Assembly (NCBI RefSeq): GCF_000373645.1
Contig: NZ_KB892046.1
Coordinates: 248,001 to 312,000, forward strand
Source: Streptomyces sp. ATexAB-D23
Lineage (GTDB): Bacteria; Actinomycetota; Actinomycetes; Streptomycetales; Streptomycetaceae
Direction: 5' to 3'
DNA length: 64,000 nt
Part shown: piece by piece, positions 41,929 through 51,547 of the stretch
Layout of the letters: each line of letters begins with the position of its first letter
How positions within the stretch are numbered: the stretch's first letter is position 1
The notes under the pieces: model-generated
Told to the model about the DNA's origin: nothing
The model's database searches: none
What the model saw: the letters and a program-made list of their open reading frames with translations, nothing else
Position numbers and translations under genes: made by a program

Positions 41929-42009
41929 GCCGTCCAGGCTGACGGAGACGGGGGCCGACAGGCTTGGACGGATCCGCTGAACTTGCCGGGGTGCGCTGCC
42001 CGGTTGCGC

Positions 42010-42807
42010 TCAGGGTCTGTTGCAGGGCAGGGCGGCGAGCAGCTGCGACGGGGCCAGGCCGAACATCTCCCGGGTGACGCGGGTCAGGTGGGAGCTATCG
42101 ACGAAGCCTGCGCCGTGCGCGGCCTGAGTGAGGCTGGCACCGTCCGCCGCCAGCTCGATGGCGCGGCGCAGCCGGGCCCAGCGCAGGTAGGCGGGGAACG
42201 GCAAGGCGAGCTCGGTGGTGAACAGGTGCCCCAAGCGGCTGGCCGAGATCCCGGCCGTGCCGGCCAGGCCGGTGAGCCGGACCGGTCCGTGCAGCAGCTG
42301 TGGCAGCGCCTGCACAGCGTGTTGCAGCGCTGGGTGCCCACCCCGGGAGGGTGTGCTCCAGCCACGCACCAGCGTGGCCGGGTCTCGCGCCGGATCGCCG
42401 GTCGGGTCGGTCGCGCGGAGGCCGGCGGGTGGGAGCAGGGCGCGGGCGGCAGCCTCCCACTGCTCGACGCGGTCGTGGTGCGGGCCGGTCAGGTGGGCGG
42501 TCAGGCGGCGGCCGGCGCTGCTGGAGGGGTCGAGGTAGAGCATGGTGGCTCGCGCGCTCGGGCCGGCGTGCAGGGCGTGCCGGACCCGGGTCGGGATGAT
42601 CGCGGCCTGGACCGGGCGGCGGACTTGGTGGGGGTCGGTCAGCTCCACCACGCCGTCGGTGACGATGAGGACCTGCACGGCGGCGTGGGCGTGCGAATCG
42701 GTGGTGCCGGCCGCGCCGGTGAATGCCAGCCAACCGGGTTGCAGCAGGGTCGTGCCGTGCCATCCGCCCGCCGTGGCCATCCGATCGGGGTCATCAGGCC
42801 GGGTCAT
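42010..42807 (-). CDS. AraC-family transcriptional regulator
   Basis: 265 residues from the ATG at 42807. N-terminal cupin-like sensor (HAHAAVQVLIVTDGVVELTD), C-terminal double HTH: LTGLAGTAGISASRLGHLFTTELALPFPAYLRWARLRRA and SLTQAAHGAGFVDSSHLTRVTREMFGLAP in pieces. The open frame runs on upstream into remnant genes, but those belong to other families. Likely controls the adjacent desaturase-like gene (inference). Confidence 0.8.
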   Translation of the reverse strand: MTRPDDPDRMATAGGWHGTTLLQPGWLAFTGAAGTTDSHAHAAVQVLIVTDGVVELTDPHQVRRPVQAAIIPTRVRHALHAGPSARATMLYLDPSSSAGRRLTAHLTGPHHDRVEQWEAAARALLPPAGLRATDPTGDPARDPATLVRGWSTPSRGGHPALQHAVQALPQLLHGPVRLTGLAGTAGISASRLGHLFTTELALPFPAYLRWARLRRAIELAADGASLTQAAHGAGFVDSSHLTRVTREMFGLAPSQLLAALPCNRP

Positions 42808-43002
42808 CGCTGTCCCGGGGCATTCGGGGTGCCGTGGTACGGAACGGAAAATCAACGGTGTCCCTGTCCTGCGCTGATCCGGGCATTCCAGTTTCTCTCT
42901 GGTCTTCTCCGCGCTCTGTGCGACATCACCAAGCGCATCGTCGTCACCACCGGCAAGAATAAGGGCCGTAGAGAACCAACATGCTGTTTTGATCTTCGGG
43001 GC

Positions 43003-43221
43003 CCTGCTGTTGGCGAGGAACGCGGTGATGTCAGCGGGTGACCGGAACCTGGCCGTCGAGGGTGGAATGGTGCAGCCGTGCTCGGTCGGGAGAGGCCGGA
43101 CTTGGTGAACGGCCCCGGTGACAGTGGTGGTGTTGACTCCGAAGAGCTGGGCGAAGTGGTCGCGGGTGCGGGGACGGTAGGCACAACTGCGGCCCCAAGG
43201 GACTCCGCGAGCGGCTTGCTT
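43003..43221 (-). pseudogene. Transposase C-terminal remnant
   Basis: About 73 residues, RDHFAQLFGVNTTTVTGAVHQVRPL then CTIPPSTARFRSPADITAFL, resembling the helix-turn-helix region of a Streptomyces DDE transposase (ISAzo13 or IS5-like group; not certain). No DDE domain, no terminal repeats visible. It is fused in frame to a nitroreductase fragment upstream. The stretch from 42808 to 43002 shows nothing I can assign. Confidence 0.5.
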
Positions 43222-43536
43222 GAGTGGCCCGTGCAGGGCGCTGCCCAGTCGATCGGACACGGCTGCCGGCATCCGAGCATGGGGTTCAGCCGGGTACATC
43301 GGATACTGCCGCTCGCCTCCCGGTTCTCCCGCCAGTGCCCTGGCCGTAGCGCGGCTCCTCAGCTCGGCCAGGGGCTCGCCGGTCACGGCATACTGCTGCC
43401 ACGGCTGGAGGTGGTTTCCACTGGACGGGGCCCGCGTCGCCGCGGCCAGCACGCGTTCGAGTGTGTCCTCGGGTGCCGGCGCATCGCTGAACGCCCGTAC
43501 AGCCCGGCGGCTGTCCACGGCCTCATACACATCCAC
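43222..43536 (-). pseudogene. Nitroreductase N-terminal fragment
   Basis: 105 residues from a GTG with GGAGGAAGAG upstream: VDVYEAVDSRRAVRAFSDAP, LERVLAAATRAPSSGNHLQPWQ and RQYPMYPAEPHARMPAA are characteristic of FMN nitroreductases. The C-terminal two-thirds is missing, replaced by transposase-like sequence, so the gene was disrupted. Confidence 0.7.
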
Positions 43537-43619
43537 GTCTGCTCTTCCTCCCGTTCGACGGAGAGCCGCCTCTCCACCGTCCTCAGCACACACACGAGGC
43601 AACAGGCGATCCGGATCGT

Positions 43620-43652
43620 TCTTCCGTCTTCCGTCTTCCGTTTTCCGTCTGG
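43620..43652. repeat. CTTCCGT-type short tandem repeat
   Basis: Four CTTCCGT-like units, the last degenerate (TTTTCCGT), just upstream of the broken nitroreductase. Low-complexity, pyrimidine-rich. Confidence 0.6.
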
Positions 43653-43757
43653 CGGTCGTCCTGTCGACCGGGGTGCCGGGGCGACCGGCCTCCGCGTGTT
43701 CCTGCGGCTCCAACGTCCAGCAGGAACCGAACAGATGGAGCACACGTCTCTCGCACC

Positions 43758-44546
43758 ATGACTTCTGACGAGCCACAGGGGCATGCGACCTCCGCCGGGC
43801 TCAGCTCGCAGTCCGCCGTGTCCGTGGAGCTGCCGACGGTCAACGACTACAACAGCTTCGCCGAGACGTACTCGGCCGATAACGAAACCAACCTGCTCAA
43901 CGGCCACTACGAGCGGCCCGCGATGCTGGCCCTCGCCGGAGACGTGGCCGGCCGGCGGATTCTGGACGCCGGCTGCGGCTCCGGGCCCCTGTCCGCGGCG
44001 CTGCGCGACCGTGGCGCCATCGTGAGCGGGTTCGACGCGAGCGCCGGGATGCTGGAGCTGGCCCGAAGGCGGCTCGGCGACGGTGCGGACCTGCGGGTGG
44101 CCGACCTGGGCAGCCCGCTTCCCTACCCCGACGACACATTCGACGATGTGGTCGCGTCCCTGGTGCTGCACTACCTGGAGGACTGGGGGCCGGCACTGGC
44201 CGAACTGCGACGCGTACTCAAGCCAGGCGGTCGCCTGATCGCCTCCGTCGACCATCCCTTCGCCATCAACCTCATGCACCGCCAGGCCGGCCGCGAGGCC
44301 GAGTACGACTATTTCAGCACCACCAACTGGACCGAAGAGTGGACCATGGGCGGCCGGACCGCCCTGATGAGCTTCTGGCACAGGCCGCTGCACGCGATGA
44401 TCGAGGCCTTCACCTCGGCAGGCTTCCGGATAACGGTCATCAGCGAGCCAGAGCCTGATTCAGCTGCCCGCGAGCTGTTCCCCGAAGCTGTCGCGGCCAA
44501 ACCGCGCTTCCTGTGCTTCCTGTTCTTCGTCCTGCACGCCGGCTGA
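43758..44546 (+). CDS. Class I SAM-dependent methyltransferase
   Basis: 262 residues. SAM-binding motif I ILDAGCGSGPLSAAL at about residue 76, VSGFDASAGMLELARRRL, FDDVVASLVLHYLEDWGPAL and LRRVLKPGGRLIASVDHP. Substrate unknown (UbiE/Methyltransf_11 group). It sits between two remnants, so may be cargo of past rearrangement. Confidence 0.82.
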   Translation: MTSDEPQGHATSAGLSSQSAVSVELPTVNDYNSFAETYSADNETNLLNGHYERPAMLALAGDVAGRRILDAGCGSGPLSAALRDRGAIVSGFDASAGMLELARRRLGDGADLRVADLGSPLPYPDDTFDDVVASLVLHYLEDWGPALAELRRVLKPGGRLIASVDHPFAINLMHRQAGREAEYDYFSTTNWTEEWTMGGRTALMSFWHRPLHAMIEAFTSAGFRITVISEPEPDSAARELFPEAVAAKPRFLCFLFFVLHAG

Positions 44547-44559
44547 GGCGGGTACCAAA

Positions 44560-44796
44560 GTGCTTCAGGAGCCCAGCAGCGGCCGTGTGGCAGCCGCTCG
44601 CCGGGCGCCGTGGCCCGCATCCGGTGTGCTCGACGTCGTCGCATCGGATGCGGCGGCAGCACTGTACGCGCGGCTGGGCTGCGAGTTGATGGCCACGGTT
44701 CAGCAGCGGCCGGGGCGCGTCTGCGGCGAGGCCATAGCCGCGCAGGGTGCGATGACGGCGAGGCGACAGCGTCATCGTAAGTTTGCGTTGGCTTGA
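44560..44796 (+). pseudogene. GNAT acetyltransferase C-terminal remnant
   Basis: The segment VLDVVASDAAAALYARLGCELMATVQQR matches the C-terminal beta strand-helix of GNAT enzymes (normally VxxxNxxAxxLYxxxGF). The acetyl-CoA binding motif is absent, so only the end of a gene remains. Confidence 0.55.
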
Positions 44797-44820
44797 TAAT
44801 TTTTTGCGGGCTCGTTGTAT
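44793..44820 (+). promoter_or_regulatory. Promoter of LacI gene
   Basis: TTGATA (44793-44798), 16-base spacer, TTGTAT (44815-44820), ten bases before the lacI-like ATG, so a very short leader. The spacer is a T-run and AT-rich, unlike the surroundings. Confidence 0.45.
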
Positions 44821-44829
44821 CGTGCTCTC

Positions 44830-45852
44830 ATGACAACGAAGTTGATCCAGGTGGCAGAGTTCGCCGGCGTGAGCCAGTTGACGGTCCGACGCGTGCTGAA
44901 CAGCAGCCCGAGTGTGGCCCCGGCGACGCGGGAGCGGGTTCTGCGGGCGTTGGACGTCCTGGGGCTGCAGCGTCCGGCGGCTGCGGCGAACGAGCGTTCG
45001 CCCCTGGTGGGCCTCGTGGTCCCGGACCTTCAGAACCCGGTGTTTCCGTCCTTCGTGGAGGCCCTGGCGGGGCGCCTGAACAAGCGTGGATATGTGCCAG
45101 TTCTTTGCACACGCACAGCAGATGGTGTGTCCGAGGCCAACTATGTCGAGATGCTGCTGGCGCAGAACATCGGCGGGATCGTGTTTGTCGGTTCCAGCTA
45201 CACGGACGTCGGCGCGGAGCAGGGTGCGGCGCTGAAGGAGCGGCAGGTGCCGATGGTGCTGGTCAATGTCGCCGATGAGAATCCGGATCTGGTGCAGATC
45301 TCGGCCGATGACACACAAGCCGTTCAACAGGCAATGCTGCACCTGGAAGGCATGGGGCATGAGCGCATCGGGCTCGTGATCGGTCCCGGCGGCCATGTGC
45401 CGTCCGTCCGCAAGCTGCGCGGGTTCGCGCAGTTCTGGCAGGCCAGGGGAGTGGACCGGAAGCGGTGGCTGCCCTGGGTCGGGCACACGCTGTTCTCGCT
45501 GGAGGCGGGTGCCCGTGCCATCTCCGACCTCCTGGGCCAGGGGGTGACCGCAGTGGTTTGCGGAAGTGACACGCTTGCGCTGGGGGTTGTGCGGGGTGCT
45601 CGCCGGGAGGGGCTGCGGGTCCCGGAGGATCTGTCGGTGGTGGGTTTCGACGACTCCGCCTTCATGAGCGCGGTCGATCCGCCGCTGACCACGTGCCGGC
45701 AGCCGGTCGCCGCGATGGCCGAAGCTGCCGTCGGGGCTCTCACGGAGCAGATCCAGAACCGCCGGACCGCGCCCGGTCTGACCCTGTTCCAGGCGGAGCT
45801 GATCGTCCGGTCGTCCACCGCGAGACCGAGTGATGCCAGGTCACGGGCGTAA
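44830..45852 (+). CDS. LacI-family regulator of the alpha-glucan locus
   Basis: 340 residues from the ATG at 44830. HTH at residues 5-25 (IQVAEFAGVSQLTVRRVLNSS) and hinge helix, then a periplasmic-binding-like effector domain (LVGLVVPDLQNPVFPSFVEAL, GGIVFVGSSYTDVG, ISADDTQAVQQAMLHLEGMGHERIGLV, VVCGSDTLALGVVRGAR, VVGFDDSAFMSAVDPPLTT). Immediately upstream of, and in the same direction as, the sugar ABC transporter and two glycoside hydrolases; expected to repress them until an oligosaccharide binds. Confidence 0.87.
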   Translation: MTTKLIQVAEFAGVSQLTVRRVLNSSPSVAPATRERVLRALDVLGLQRPAAAANERSPLVGLVVPDLQNPVFPSFVEALAGRLNKRGYVPVLCTRTADGVSEANYVEMLLAQNIGGIVFVGSSYTDVGAEQGAALKERQVPMVLVNVADENPDLVQISADDTQAVQQAMLHLEGMGHERIGLVIGPGGHVPSVRKLRGFAQFWQARGVDRKRWLPWVGHTLFSLEAGARAISDLLGQGVTAVVCGSDTLALGVVRGARREGLRVPEDLSVVGFDDSAFMSAVDPPLTTCRQPVAAMAEAAVGALTEQIQNRRTAPGLTLFQAELIVRSSTARPSDARSRA

Positions 45853-45855
45853 TTA

Positions 45856-45880
45856 TCAATGTTTTGCAACTTGTCATTGA
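45856..45880. promoter_or_regulatory. TCAATG/CATTGA inverted repeat around TTGCAA, probable LacI operator
   Basis: TCAATG (45856-45861) and CATTGA (45875-45880) flank TTTTGCAACTT. LacI-family operators commonly centre on TTGCAA-like sequences. 96 bases before the binding-protein gene. Confidence 0.5.
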
Positions 45881-45975
45881 CTTTTTACATGAGCGACTTC
45901 TACCTTCTGCGTATCCGCTGGCGCTTCGGTTGACCGGGTCGCGAGCGCAGCGCATCCAAGGAAGGCAGAACTGTC

Positions 45976-47331
45976 ATGGGCGGAACGCGGAGTCGCCGCA
46001 GACTCATCGGCGTGGGCATAGCCTGCGTCCTCACCGGAGGGCTTGCCGCTTGCGGTGGCTCGACGTCCTCGGGCGGCAAGGACGGAGTGGTCACCATCTC
46101 GGTGAACGGCATGCCGCCCAAGACCCAGCCGGTGGACCGCAAGTACTTCGAGGACGACGTCAAGGCCTTCGAGAAGGAACACCCGAAGATCAAGATCGAT
46201 GCCCGCGAGGGGCAGATGGACCCCAAGACCTTCTCCGCGAAGCTCGCCGGGGGTCAGCTGGAGGACGTCTACTACGTCTACTTCACCGACCCCGCGGGTC
46301 TCATCCAGCGGCGCCAGGGCGCGGCGATCACCGACTACGTCAAGAACACGCCGCGCGTCAAGGACATCAAGCCCGAGTACCTGAAGGTGTTCACCGGGCC
46401 CGACGGGAAGCTGTACGGGCTGCCGAACGGGCAGTACTCGCTCGGTCTGATCTACAACCGCGCCCTGTTCAAGAAGGCCGGCCTCGACCCGGACAAGCCG
46501 CCCACCACATGGGAAGGGGTCCGTGCGGCCGCCAAGAAGATCACCGCGCTGGGCGACGGGACCGTCGGATACGCCGACTACAGCAAGAACAACCAGGGCG
46601 GCTGGCACTTCACGTCGTGGGTCTACTCGATGGGGGGTGACATCGCCACCCAGAAGGACGGGAAGTGGAAGGCGGCCTTCGACAGCAAGGCCGGCCGCGA
46701 CGCGCTCCAGACGCTGCACGACATGCGCTGGACCGACAACTCCATGGGGACACGGCAACTGCTGCAGATCGATGACGTCCAGAAGATGATGGGTTCGGGC
46801 AAGCTCGGTATGTACATGGCGGGGCCGGACAACATCCCCACGATCGTCAAGCAGTTCGAGCGCGAGTACAGCGAGTACGGCGTGGCCGCCATGCCCGGCA
46901 AGGCCACCCTCGGCGGCGGCAACGGCTTCATGTTCAACCCCAAGGCGTCCCCCGAGAAGATAGAGGCCGGCATCGAGTGGGTCCTGTGGAAGTACCTCAA
47001 CCCGGACCGCACGGAGTTCGAGGACGAGCGGGCCTCCGGAAATGATGTGCCCATCGGGCTGCCCCTGGACCGCCTCTTCAACGGCGCGGCCGAAACCGAG
47101 CAGGACCGCGCACACGAGAAGTACGCCAACGTGCCGCAGGAGAACTACGAGCCGTTCGTCGAGCGGAACGCACTGCTGGACCAGAAGGTCGAACCGCCGA
47201 ACGCGCAGCAGATCTACACCGTCCTCGACGGAGTCATGCAGGCGGTCCTGACCAAGAAGGACGCCGATCTCGACCAGCTTCTCGTGGACGCGTCCAAGAA
47301 GGTCGACACCATCCTCGCGACGGTCCGTTGA
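45976..47331 (+). CDS. ABC sugar transporter, solute-binding lipoprotein
   Basis: 451 residues. Signal peptide with lipobox GGLAAC (Cys about 27). Extracellular solute-binding protein family 1 fold: EKEHPKIKIDAREG, GLPNGQYSLGLIYNRALFKKAGLDPDKPPTTWEGV in pieces, GMYMAGPDNIPTIV and GGNGFMFNPKASPEK. It binds an alpha-glucan-derived oligosaccharide (inferred from the two downstream hydrolases). A dedicated ATPase is absent; MsiK-type sharing is usual in Streptomyces. Confidence 0.87.
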   Translation: MGGTRSRRRLIGVGIACVLTGGLAACGGSTSSGGKDGVVTISVNGMPPKTQPVDRKYFEDDVKAFEKEHPKIKIDAREGQMDPKTFSAKLAGGQLEDVYYVYFTDPAGLIQRRQGAAITDYVKNTPRVKDIKPEYLKVFTGPDGKLYGLPNGQYSLGLIYNRALFKKAGLDPDKPPTTWEGVRAAAKKITALGDGTVGYADYSKNNQGGWHFTSWVYSMGGDIATQKDGKWKAAFDSKAGRDALQTLHDMRWTDNSMGTRQLLQIDDVQKMMGSGKLGMYMAGPDNIPTIVKQFEREYSEYGVAAMPGKATLGGGNGFMFNPKASPEKIEAGIEWVLWKYLNPDRTEFEDERASGNDVPIGLPLDRLFNGAAETEQDRAHEKYANVPQENYEPFVERNALLDQKVEPPNAQQIYTVLDGVMQAVLTKKDADLDQLLVDASKKVDTILATVR

Positions 47332-47332
47332 C

Positions 47333-48277
47333 ATGGCGGCTCCGACCCTCACCCGGGAACCGAAGTCCCCTCCGACGCCGCGGAAGACCGGCATGAACAA
47401 CCCGAGCAGGCGTCGGCGCCGCCTCAGCGAGCACCTCGTTGCCTACGGTTTCCTCGGTGCGGGCGTACTCTGCTTCGCACTCTTCTCCTGGTACCCGATC
47501 GTCCGCGGCTGGCTGCTCGGCTTCCAGGAAGTGACGTTCTCCCAGCCCGCCACCTGGGTGGGCTGGGACAACTACCGCCGGCTCTTCGACGACCCGCTCT
47601 TCGTGACGGCGTGGAAGAACACCGGGTACTTCACCCTCCTCGCCCTCGTCTTCGGGTTCGCCGCCCCCTTCCTCACCGCGGTCGTCCTCAACGAGTTCCG
47701 CCACGCGCGTTCCTACCTGCGCATGACCGTCTACCTCCCGGTCATGCTGCCGCCCATCGTCACCATGCTGCTCTGGCGCTGGTTCTACGACCCGGGCCCA
47801 GGACTCTTCAACAACGTTCTGGAGACCTTCCACCTGCCGGCCCAGCAGTGGCTCGAGTCGGAGAACATTTCGATGATCTCCCTCGTGCTGGTCTCCACCT
47901 GGGCCAACATGGGAACCACGACCCTCATCTACCTCGCGGCACTCGGCTCGATCCCCGGTGAGGTGTACGAGGCGGCCGAGCTCGACGGCGCCTCCATCCG
48001 CCAGCGGCTGTGGCACGTGACGATCCCGCAGATGCGGTTCATCCTCATGATCACCCTGCTGCTCCAGGTCATCGGCACCATGCAGGTCTTCATCGAACCG
48101 TACGTACTCACCGGCGGCGGACCCGACGACGCCACGGTGACGGTCCTGCTGCTGCTCTACCGCTACGCGTTCGTCTACAACGACTTCGGCATGGCCAGCG
48201 CCATGAGCACCGTGCTCTTCATCGTCCTCGGACTCTTCGCGGCGGTCTACCTCCGGCTGACCCGCGGCAAGGGCTGA
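47333..48277 (+). CDS. ABC sugar transporter permease, MalF type
   Basis: 314 residues, six membrane helices after a basic N-terminus (NPSRRRRRLSEHLVAYGFLG). EAA loop: EVYEAAELDGASIRQRLWHVTIPQM. Starts one base after the binding-protein stop; an internal Met at residue 21 is an alternative start. Confidence 0.87.
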   Translation: MAAPTLTREPKSPPTPRKTGMNNPSRRRRRLSEHLVAYGFLGAGVLCFALFSWYPIVRGWLLGFQEVTFSQPATWVGWDNYRRLFDDPLFVTAWKNTGYFTLLALVFGFAAPFLTAVVLNEFRHARSYLRMTVYLPVMLPPIVTMLLWRWFYDPGPGLFNNVLETFHLPAQQWLESENISMISLVLVSTWANMGTTTLIYLAALGSIPGEVYEAAELDGASIRQRLWHVTIPQMRFILMITLLLQVIGTMQVFIEPYVLTGGGPDDATVTVLLLLYRYAFVYNDFGMASAMSTVLFIVLGLFAAVYLRLTRGKG

Positions 48278-48288
48278 AAGGAACGACC

Positions 48289-49173
48289 ATGCCCGAATCC
48301 CGCGAACGCACTCTCATCGCCCCCGCCGAGATGAACCGGCGCACCGGCCGCTTCCTCTACTGGTTCGTGCTGTGCTCGACCGTCATCGGTTTCACCCTCG
48401 CTTTCGTCTTCCCCCTGTACTGGATGGCCGGCGGAGCGCTCAAGTCCTCCTCCGAACTGGCCGACCCGAACCCCACCCTCGTCCCGCACAGCTGGCACCC
48501 GGAGTCCTACTCCGAGGCATGGGCGAACGTGGGCCTGAGTGAATACTTCCTCAACACCCTGCTCCTGGCCGCCGGCGCCTGGCTCACCCAGCTGCTCGTC
48601 GACGTGGCCGCGGCCTACGCCCTGTCCAAGCTGCGCCCGGCCCTCGGCAACATCGTCCTGGGCATGATGCTGGCCACCCTCATGCTGCCGGTCTCCGCCC
48701 TGCTGGTACCGACGTACCTGACCGTCACCGACGTGCCGCTGTTCGGCGTCAACCTGATCAATACGCCCTGGGCGATCTGGCTGCCGGCCTGCGCGAACGC
48801 GTTCAACATCTTCATCCTGAAACGCTTCTTCGACCAGATTCCCACCGAACTCCTCGACTCCGCACGCATGGACGGCGCCGGACCGCTGCGCGTCCTGGTG
48901 TCCGTCGTCCTGCCGCTGTCCCGGCCGGTACTGGCAGTGGTGTCGATCTTCGCCGTCGTCGGGGTGTGGAAGGACTTCCTCTGGCCGCTGCTGGTGCTCC
49001 CGGACCCGGCACGCCAGCCCATCACCGTCGCACTCAACCGGCTCGCCGAGTTCATGCCCGCCAACCAGCTCCTGGCCGGCATGGTCATGGCCTCGATCCC
49101 GCTGCTGGTGATCTTCCTGATCTTCCAGCGGCACATCATCGCGGGCCTCACCGCGGGCAGCCTCAAGGGCTGA
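48289..49173 (+). CDS. ABC sugar transporter permease, MalG type
   Basis: 294 residues, six membrane helices (FLYWFVLCSTVIGFTLAFVFPLYWM start). EAA loop TELLDSARMDGAGPLRVLVSVVLPLS; ends in HIIAGLTAGSLKG, the usual MalG-type C-terminus. AAAGGAACG upstream. Confidence 0.87.
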   Translation: MPESRERTLIAPAEMNRRTGRFLYWFVLCSTVIGFTLAFVFPLYWMAGGALKSSSELADPNPTLVPHSWHPESYSEAWANVGLSEYFLNTLLLAAGAWLTQLLVDVAAAYALSKLRPALGNIVLGMMLATLMLPVSALLVPTYLTVTDVPLFGVNLINTPWAIWLPACANAFNIFILKRFFDQIPTELLDSARMDGAGPLRVLVSVVLPLSRPVLAVVSIFAVVGVWKDFLWPLLVLPDPARQPITVALNRLAEFMPANQLLAGMVMASIPLLVIFLIFQRHIIAGLTAGSLKG

Positions 49174-49262
49174 TCCGCCACCGCCGGGTCCGCACCCCTC
49201 CACGCCCGACAACAACCCCCACGGACCAGGCCCCCCATACCTTCCTGGAAGGACACACCGCC

Positions 49263-51410
49263 GTGCCCGAATTCCGCACCGCAAGGTTCCTCAAGCCCAC
49301 CGCCGCCATATCCGCTGCCATGCTGCTGGCCCTGACGGGCGCCGTCTCCTACAGCCTGGCGACCCCGCCACCCGCCTACGCGGCCACCTCCACGCTGGAG
49401 GCGGAGTCCGCCACCCTGTCCGGTGGCGCCGTCGCCGAGCAGGAGCACGCCGGGTACACCGGCAGTGGCTACGTCGGCGGGCTGACCGACGGCAACAAGG
49501 GCCGCGCGGCCATCGCCGCCGGGCTCCGGTCCGCGTACGCCGGAGCCGGGACCGTGACCGTCCGCTACGCCAACGGCACCGGTTCGGCCAAGACGCTGAC
49601 CCTGACCGCGGGCGGGACGTCCCAGCAGATCTCCCTGCCGGCGACCAGCGACTGGGGGAGCTGGTCCACCATCGATGTGCCGGTCACCTTCACCCAGGGA
49701 ACCAACACCCTGACCCTGGCCTTCACCGACAACGACAGCGGCAACGTCAACATCGACCACCTCAAGGGGACCACCCCCGAGGCCCCCACCGACCCCGGCG
49801 GTCCGGGCGAACCGGACCCGGGCGGCGTCGGCGCCTCCCTGCCGTTCACCACGTACGAGGCCGAAGCCGGCACCACCAACGGCTCGACCAGCGGCCCCGA
49901 CCGCACCTACCTCACCGTCGCCTCCGAAGCCTCCGGCCGCAAGGCCGTCGAGCTGGCCCGGACCGGCGACTACGTCGAGATCGAACTCACCGAGCCCGCC
50001 GACGCCATCAACCTGCGCTACTCCCTGCCCGACAGCAGCGACGGCAAGGGCATCGACGCCACCCTCAGCGTCTACGCCGACGGCGAGGCCCTGCCCGACC
50101 TCCAGCTGACCTCCCGCTACGCCTGGGTGTACGGCGCCTACCCCTACACCAACAGCCCCGGCGAGGGGCAGGCCCACCGCTTCTTCGACGAAACCCGCAC
50201 CCACTTCGGCCGCACCCTGCCGGCGGGTACCGTCCTGCGCCTGCAGAAGGACGCCACGGACACGGCCGCCTCCTACACCATCGACCTCCTGGAGGCGGAG
50301 CGGACCGAGGCGCCCGCCGCCCTGCCCAGCGGCTACGTGTCCGCCGAGGACCTCGGCGTCACGCCGGGCAGCCAGGACGTCACGGCCGCCCTCAACAGCG
50401 CGCTGCAACAGGCGAAGAGCCAGGACAAGGGCCTCTTCCTGCCCGCCGGAACCTACGTCATCTCCGACCACGTCAACCTCACCGGGGTGAAGCTGCGCGG
50501 CGCAGGCGTGTGGCACACCGTTCTCCGCGGCACCGGGCTCAAGGGCGGACTGTTCGGCCAGGGCGGCACCAGCACGATCGAAGACCTCATGATCGACGGC
50601 AGGAACACCGTCCGCGACGACGCCGGCGGGCAGGCCGCCATCGAGGGCGACTTCGGCACCGGCTCAACCATCAAGAACGTGTGGATCCAGCACACCAAGG
50701 TCGGCCTGTGGATCTCCGGACCCACCACCGGCCTCCGCGCCACCGACCTGCGCATCCGCAACACCTACGCCGACGGTGTGAACCTGCACGGTGCGGTGAA
50801 GGACACGGTCGTCGCCAACAGCAGCATCCGAGGCACCGGCGACGACGCCCTGGCCATGTGGTCGGACGGAGCGGCGGTGACCAACAGCGCGTTCCGCAAC
50901 AACACCGTGCAGTTGCCCATGCTCGCCAATGGCGCCGCCGTCTACGGAGGAAGCGGCAACAGTGTCGAGAACAACCTCATCTCCGACACCGTCGTCGCGG
51001 CAGCCGGTATCGCCGTCTCCACCCGCTTCGGCGAACCCTTCAGCGGCACCACCACCGTCTCCGGCAACCACCTGCGCCGCACCGGCAGCATGGAGGTGAA
51101 CTGGAACTCCCAGCTCGGCGCCCTGTGGATCTACGCCGACGTCCACGACATCACCCAGCCCGTCGTCCTGACGGACAACACCGTCGAGGACTCCACCTAC
51201 AGCGGACTGCTCGTCACCTGGCAGAAGCAGGTCTCCGACCTGCGCGTGGACGGACTCACCATCAACAGGGCCGGCGCGAACGGCATCGAGGGCAACGCCG
51301 CGGGCAACGGAACCTTCGCCAACACCAAGATCAGCGGAACCGCCGGCGCCCCTCTCAACATGACCGGCGGCTTCACGATCCAGCGCGGAAGCGGCAACTC
51401 CGGCTGGTAA
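49263..51410 (+). CDS. Secreted GH87-like alpha-1,3-glucanase (mycodextranase) with N-terminal CBM
   Basis: 715 residues from GTG (GGAAGGA upstream). Signal peptide to about residue 40 (LLALTGAVSYSLATPPPAYAA). A CBM35/CBM6-like domain (TLEAESATLSGGAVAEQEH to NIDHLK, 41-168), a Pro/Gly linker, a second beta-sandwich (TYEAEAGTTNG...) and a right-handed parallel beta-helix from about 350. YADGVNLHG and GTGDDALAMWSDG near 500-535 supply the three Asp of GH87 enzymes, which cut alpha-1,3-glucan or nigeran. Target could be fungal wall glucan. The family call is from motif memory. Confidence 0.7.
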   Translation: MPEFRTARFLKPTAAISAAMLLALTGAVSYSLATPPPAYAATSTLEAESATLSGGAVAEQEHAGYTGSGYVGGLTDGNKGRAAIAAGLRSAYAGAGTVTVRYANGTGSAKTLTLTAGGTSQQISLPATSDWGSWSTIDVPVTFTQGTNTLTLAFTDNDSGNVNIDHLKGTTPEAPTDPGGPGEPDPGGVGASLPFTTYEAEAGTTNGSTSGPDRTYLTVASEASGRKAVELARTGDYVEIELTEPADAINLRYSLPDSSDGKGIDATLSVYADGEALPDLQLTSRYAWVYGAYPYTNSPGEGQAHRFFDETRTHFGRTLPAGTVLRLQKDATDTAASYTIDLLEAERTEAPAALPSGYVSAEDLGVTPGSQDVTAALNSALQQAKSQDKGLFLPAGTYVISDHVNLTGVKLRGAGVWHTVLRGTGLKGGLFGQGGTSTIEDLMIDGRNTVRDDAGGQAAIEGDFGTGSTIKNVWIQHTKVGLWISGPTTGLRATDLRIRNTYADGVNLHGAVKDTVVANSSIRGTGDDALAMWSDGAAVTNSAFRNNTVQLPMLANGAAVYGGSGNSVENNLISDTVVAAAGIAVSTRFGEPFSGTTTVSGNHLRRTGSMEVNWNSQLGALWIYADVHDITQPVVLTDNTVEDSTYSGLLVTWQKQVSDLRVDGLTINRAGANGIEGNAAGNGTFANTKISGTAGAPLNMTGGFTIQRGSGNSGW

Positions 51411-51420
51411 CCCCTGACCG

Positions 51421-51519
51421 ACCGCGGGCCCGGCACGCCTCCCCGACCGGCCGGGCCCGCGGCCACCACGATTCGAGAGCCGCGGGCCCGGCCCGGTCCG
51501 ACGACCGGGCCCGCGCACT
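51421..51519 (+). terminator. Two GC-rich hairpins after the GH87-like gene
   Basis: CCGCGGGCCCGG (51423) pairs with CCGGGCCCGCGG (51451); a second hairpin GCGGGCCCGG (51482) with CCGGGCCCGC (51507). The second gene probably has attenuated read-through. Confidence 0.6.
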
Positions 51520-51547
51520 GTTCGCACCACCCACGAAGGCAGGCATC

